Shown here: in pieces, positions 37,958 through 38,899 of the stretch
Layout: each line of letters starts with the position of its first letter
Numbering within the stretch: position 1 is the first letter of the stretch
From: Verrucomicrobiota bacterium
GTDB lineage: Bacteria > Verrucomicrobiota > Verrucomicrobiia > Opitutales > Opitutaceae
Assembly: GCA_023430825.1 (NCBI GenBank)
Contig: JAEYYL010000374.1
Span: forward strand, 1 to 38,899
DNA: 38,899 nt
Direction: 5' to 3'
Made by a program: the position numbers and the translations under genes
The notes under the pieces: model-generated
Seen by the model: only the letters and a program-made list of their open reading frames with translations
Told to the model about the DNA's origin: nothing
Databases searched by the model: none

Positions 37958-38707
37958 ATGTTTCCCTTGTCCCGCCTCCTGTTGATTCTATCGCTCTGGG
38001 CCCCCGCGTGGCTGGGGGCGGCGACGCCGCTGGATCACGTGCGCCGGGCGCGCGCGCTGCTCGGTGCGGAGACGTGGGCGCGCGTGGTGCGGGTGGAGAA
38101 CGCCGCGCCGGCCAGCGTGTATCCAAAAACCGTTTACGCGCTGGTCTTCGAGCTCGGCGGGCTGTTGTGGTTCTACACGGATACCGACGGGACGCAGAGT
38201 TTCTCGCTGCATCGCCACAACCTCGCCGCCGAGAAGGCGGATTTCGCGCCGTTGCTGCGCGACATCGAGCCGGGCTTCGTCGCGCATACGATCCTGCCGG
38301 ACGATGCGGAAGAGGCGGAGGCGAAGGCGGAGGGATTTCCGCTCCCGCACGGCTGCCTGATCGAGAGCTACGCGATGTTGCGCGAGCGCGCGCAGCGCGG
38401 CGAATCGATCGGGCAATCGCGGCTGTTGAGTTATCATGTGGAAGGCCGCCGGATCGGGCACACGGTGCTGCTGTATGAGACCGCGCGCGGCCCGCGGGTG
38501 ATCGACCCGGAGGCGCCGGACAGGCCGCGGCGGGTGAAACGGCGGATCGCGCACGACGCGGTGGAGGTGGCGCGGTCGTTGCGGCCGGACGTCGCAATCG
38601 CGCAGGCGCGGTGGCTGCCGGTGCATTCGGCGCTGGAGGGACCGCTCCTGGCGCAGCTTCGCCGCACGGAGCGCGCCGTGGGGCCGTCGCAGGTGGCGGG
38701 CAGCTAG
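37958..38707 (+). CDS. Exported protein with a possible Cys-His-Asp triad
   Basis: Not recognised as a named family. The 249-residue product starts at the ATG at 37958-37960 with a signal peptide (MFPLSRLLLILSLWAPAWLG, cleaved near GAA). The N-terminal part has beta strands around YALVFELGGLLWFYTDTDGT. The second half contains HGCLIESYAML (Cys133), IGHTVLLYETARG (His168) and RVIDPEAPD (Asp183). This order of Cys helix, GH strand and D-P turn resembles transglutaminase-like and other papain-fold proteins, but no match was tested. It is separate from the LytTR gene by 120 bp in the same direction. An upstream ATG at 37868 would put the signal peptide internally. Confidence 0.7.
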   Translation: MFPLSRLLLILSLWAPAWLGAATPLDHVRRARALLGAETWARVVRVENAAPASVYPKTVYALVFELGGLLWFYTDTDGTQSFSLHRHNLAAEKADFAPLLRDIEPGFVAHTILPDDAEEAEAKAEGFPLPHGCLIESYAMLRERAQRGESIGQSRLLSYHVEGRRIGHTVLLYETARGPRVIDPEAPDRPRRVKRRIAHDAVEVARSLRPDVAIAQARWLPVHSALEGPLLAQLRRTERAVGPSQVAGS

Positions 38708-38899
38708 CCCGGATACGTCACACTCGAATCAACCAAGTCATGGATCACAGAGGACACTGAGCTCTGACCCAGAGGCAGCAGGAGACCTCGAGGTATTGGG
38801 CGGTCTTTCCGGCGGATGAATGCTCACGACGACGAGGCTCGGCAATGCAGAGCGGGACATTTCCTGGAGCCGCGGCGCCCTCGCCGCGCATCGTTCGCA
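38708..38899. other. Right end of the window, no gene seen
   Basis: The 192 bp carry no open frame with a recognisable product. They may include the 5' region of a gene beyond the edge; the sequence shifts to a somewhat lower GC around 38715-38790. Confidence 0.4.

Overview
The window is high-GC DNA (about two thirds G+C) that most resembles a member of the Verrucomicrobiota, probably Opitutaceae. This is judged from gene content, not from a search. The indicators are a secreted protein with the tandem N-terminal domain common in this phylum, several ADOP-type giant ABC permeases, a DUF1080 protein, a sulfatase-fold protein, a Gfo/Idh/MocA dehydrogenase, and many hairpin-type intergenic repeats. 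Start codons are typically preceded by a C/T-rich stretch ending in C and not by a Shine-Dalgarno sequence.

Layout. Positions 1-1377 (minus strand): pyrH and frr (frr runs off the left edge). 1605-4605 (minus): a three-gene sugar-type ABC importer (lipoprotein, two permeases, ATGA overlaps, no ATPase gene). 4759-7261 (minus): a TolC-family outer-membrane channel and a LolD/MacB-type ATPase. 7603-10242 (plus): a large secreted protein with a duplicated N-terminal domain and a propeller-like C-terminal part. 10435-23499 (minus): a 13-kb one-directional cluster with four paralogous ~800-residue ADOP permeases, interleaved with an exported Cys-rich DUF6144-like protein, a VOC-fold protein, a DUF4097 beta-rung protein and an alpha/beta-hydrolase-fold protein lacking its catalytic residues. 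An AT-rich promoter-like patch lies before the first ADOP gene (23603-23629). 23724-26800 (minus): a duplicated GH2-type jelly-roll protein, a Gfo/Idh/MocA oxidoreductase and peptide deformylase. 26863-29954 (plus): a translationally coupled pair of unknown genes (multi-pass membrane protein, then an anchored coiled-coil protein with a possible degenerate trypsin-like domain). 30121-32403 (plus): a CHASE4 hybrid histidine kinase. 32628-34655: divergent DUF1080 and sulfatase-fold genes, only 48 bp apart. 34834-35874: an FAD oxidoreductase. 35949-37837: a LytS/LytTR two-component pair. 37958-38707: an exported protein with a possible Cys-His-Asp triad.

How the genes may work together. TolC, the ATPase and the four ADOP permeases look like parts of macrolide-exporter-like or lipoprotein-release-like machinery, but no membrane-fusion adaptor is present. 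The GH2-like, Gfo/Idh, DUF1080, sulfatase-fold and sugar importer genes suggest a polysaccharide-degrading lifestyle. Two enzyme-fold proteins (alpha/beta hydrolase and sulfatase) have lost the residues needed for catalysis. Composite hairpin elements that begin with GTAG-like or GGTGG heads sit just after stop codons; they show compensatory base changes and resemble REP/REPIN elements. No rRNA, tRNA, CRISPR array, transposase or phage gene was seen.
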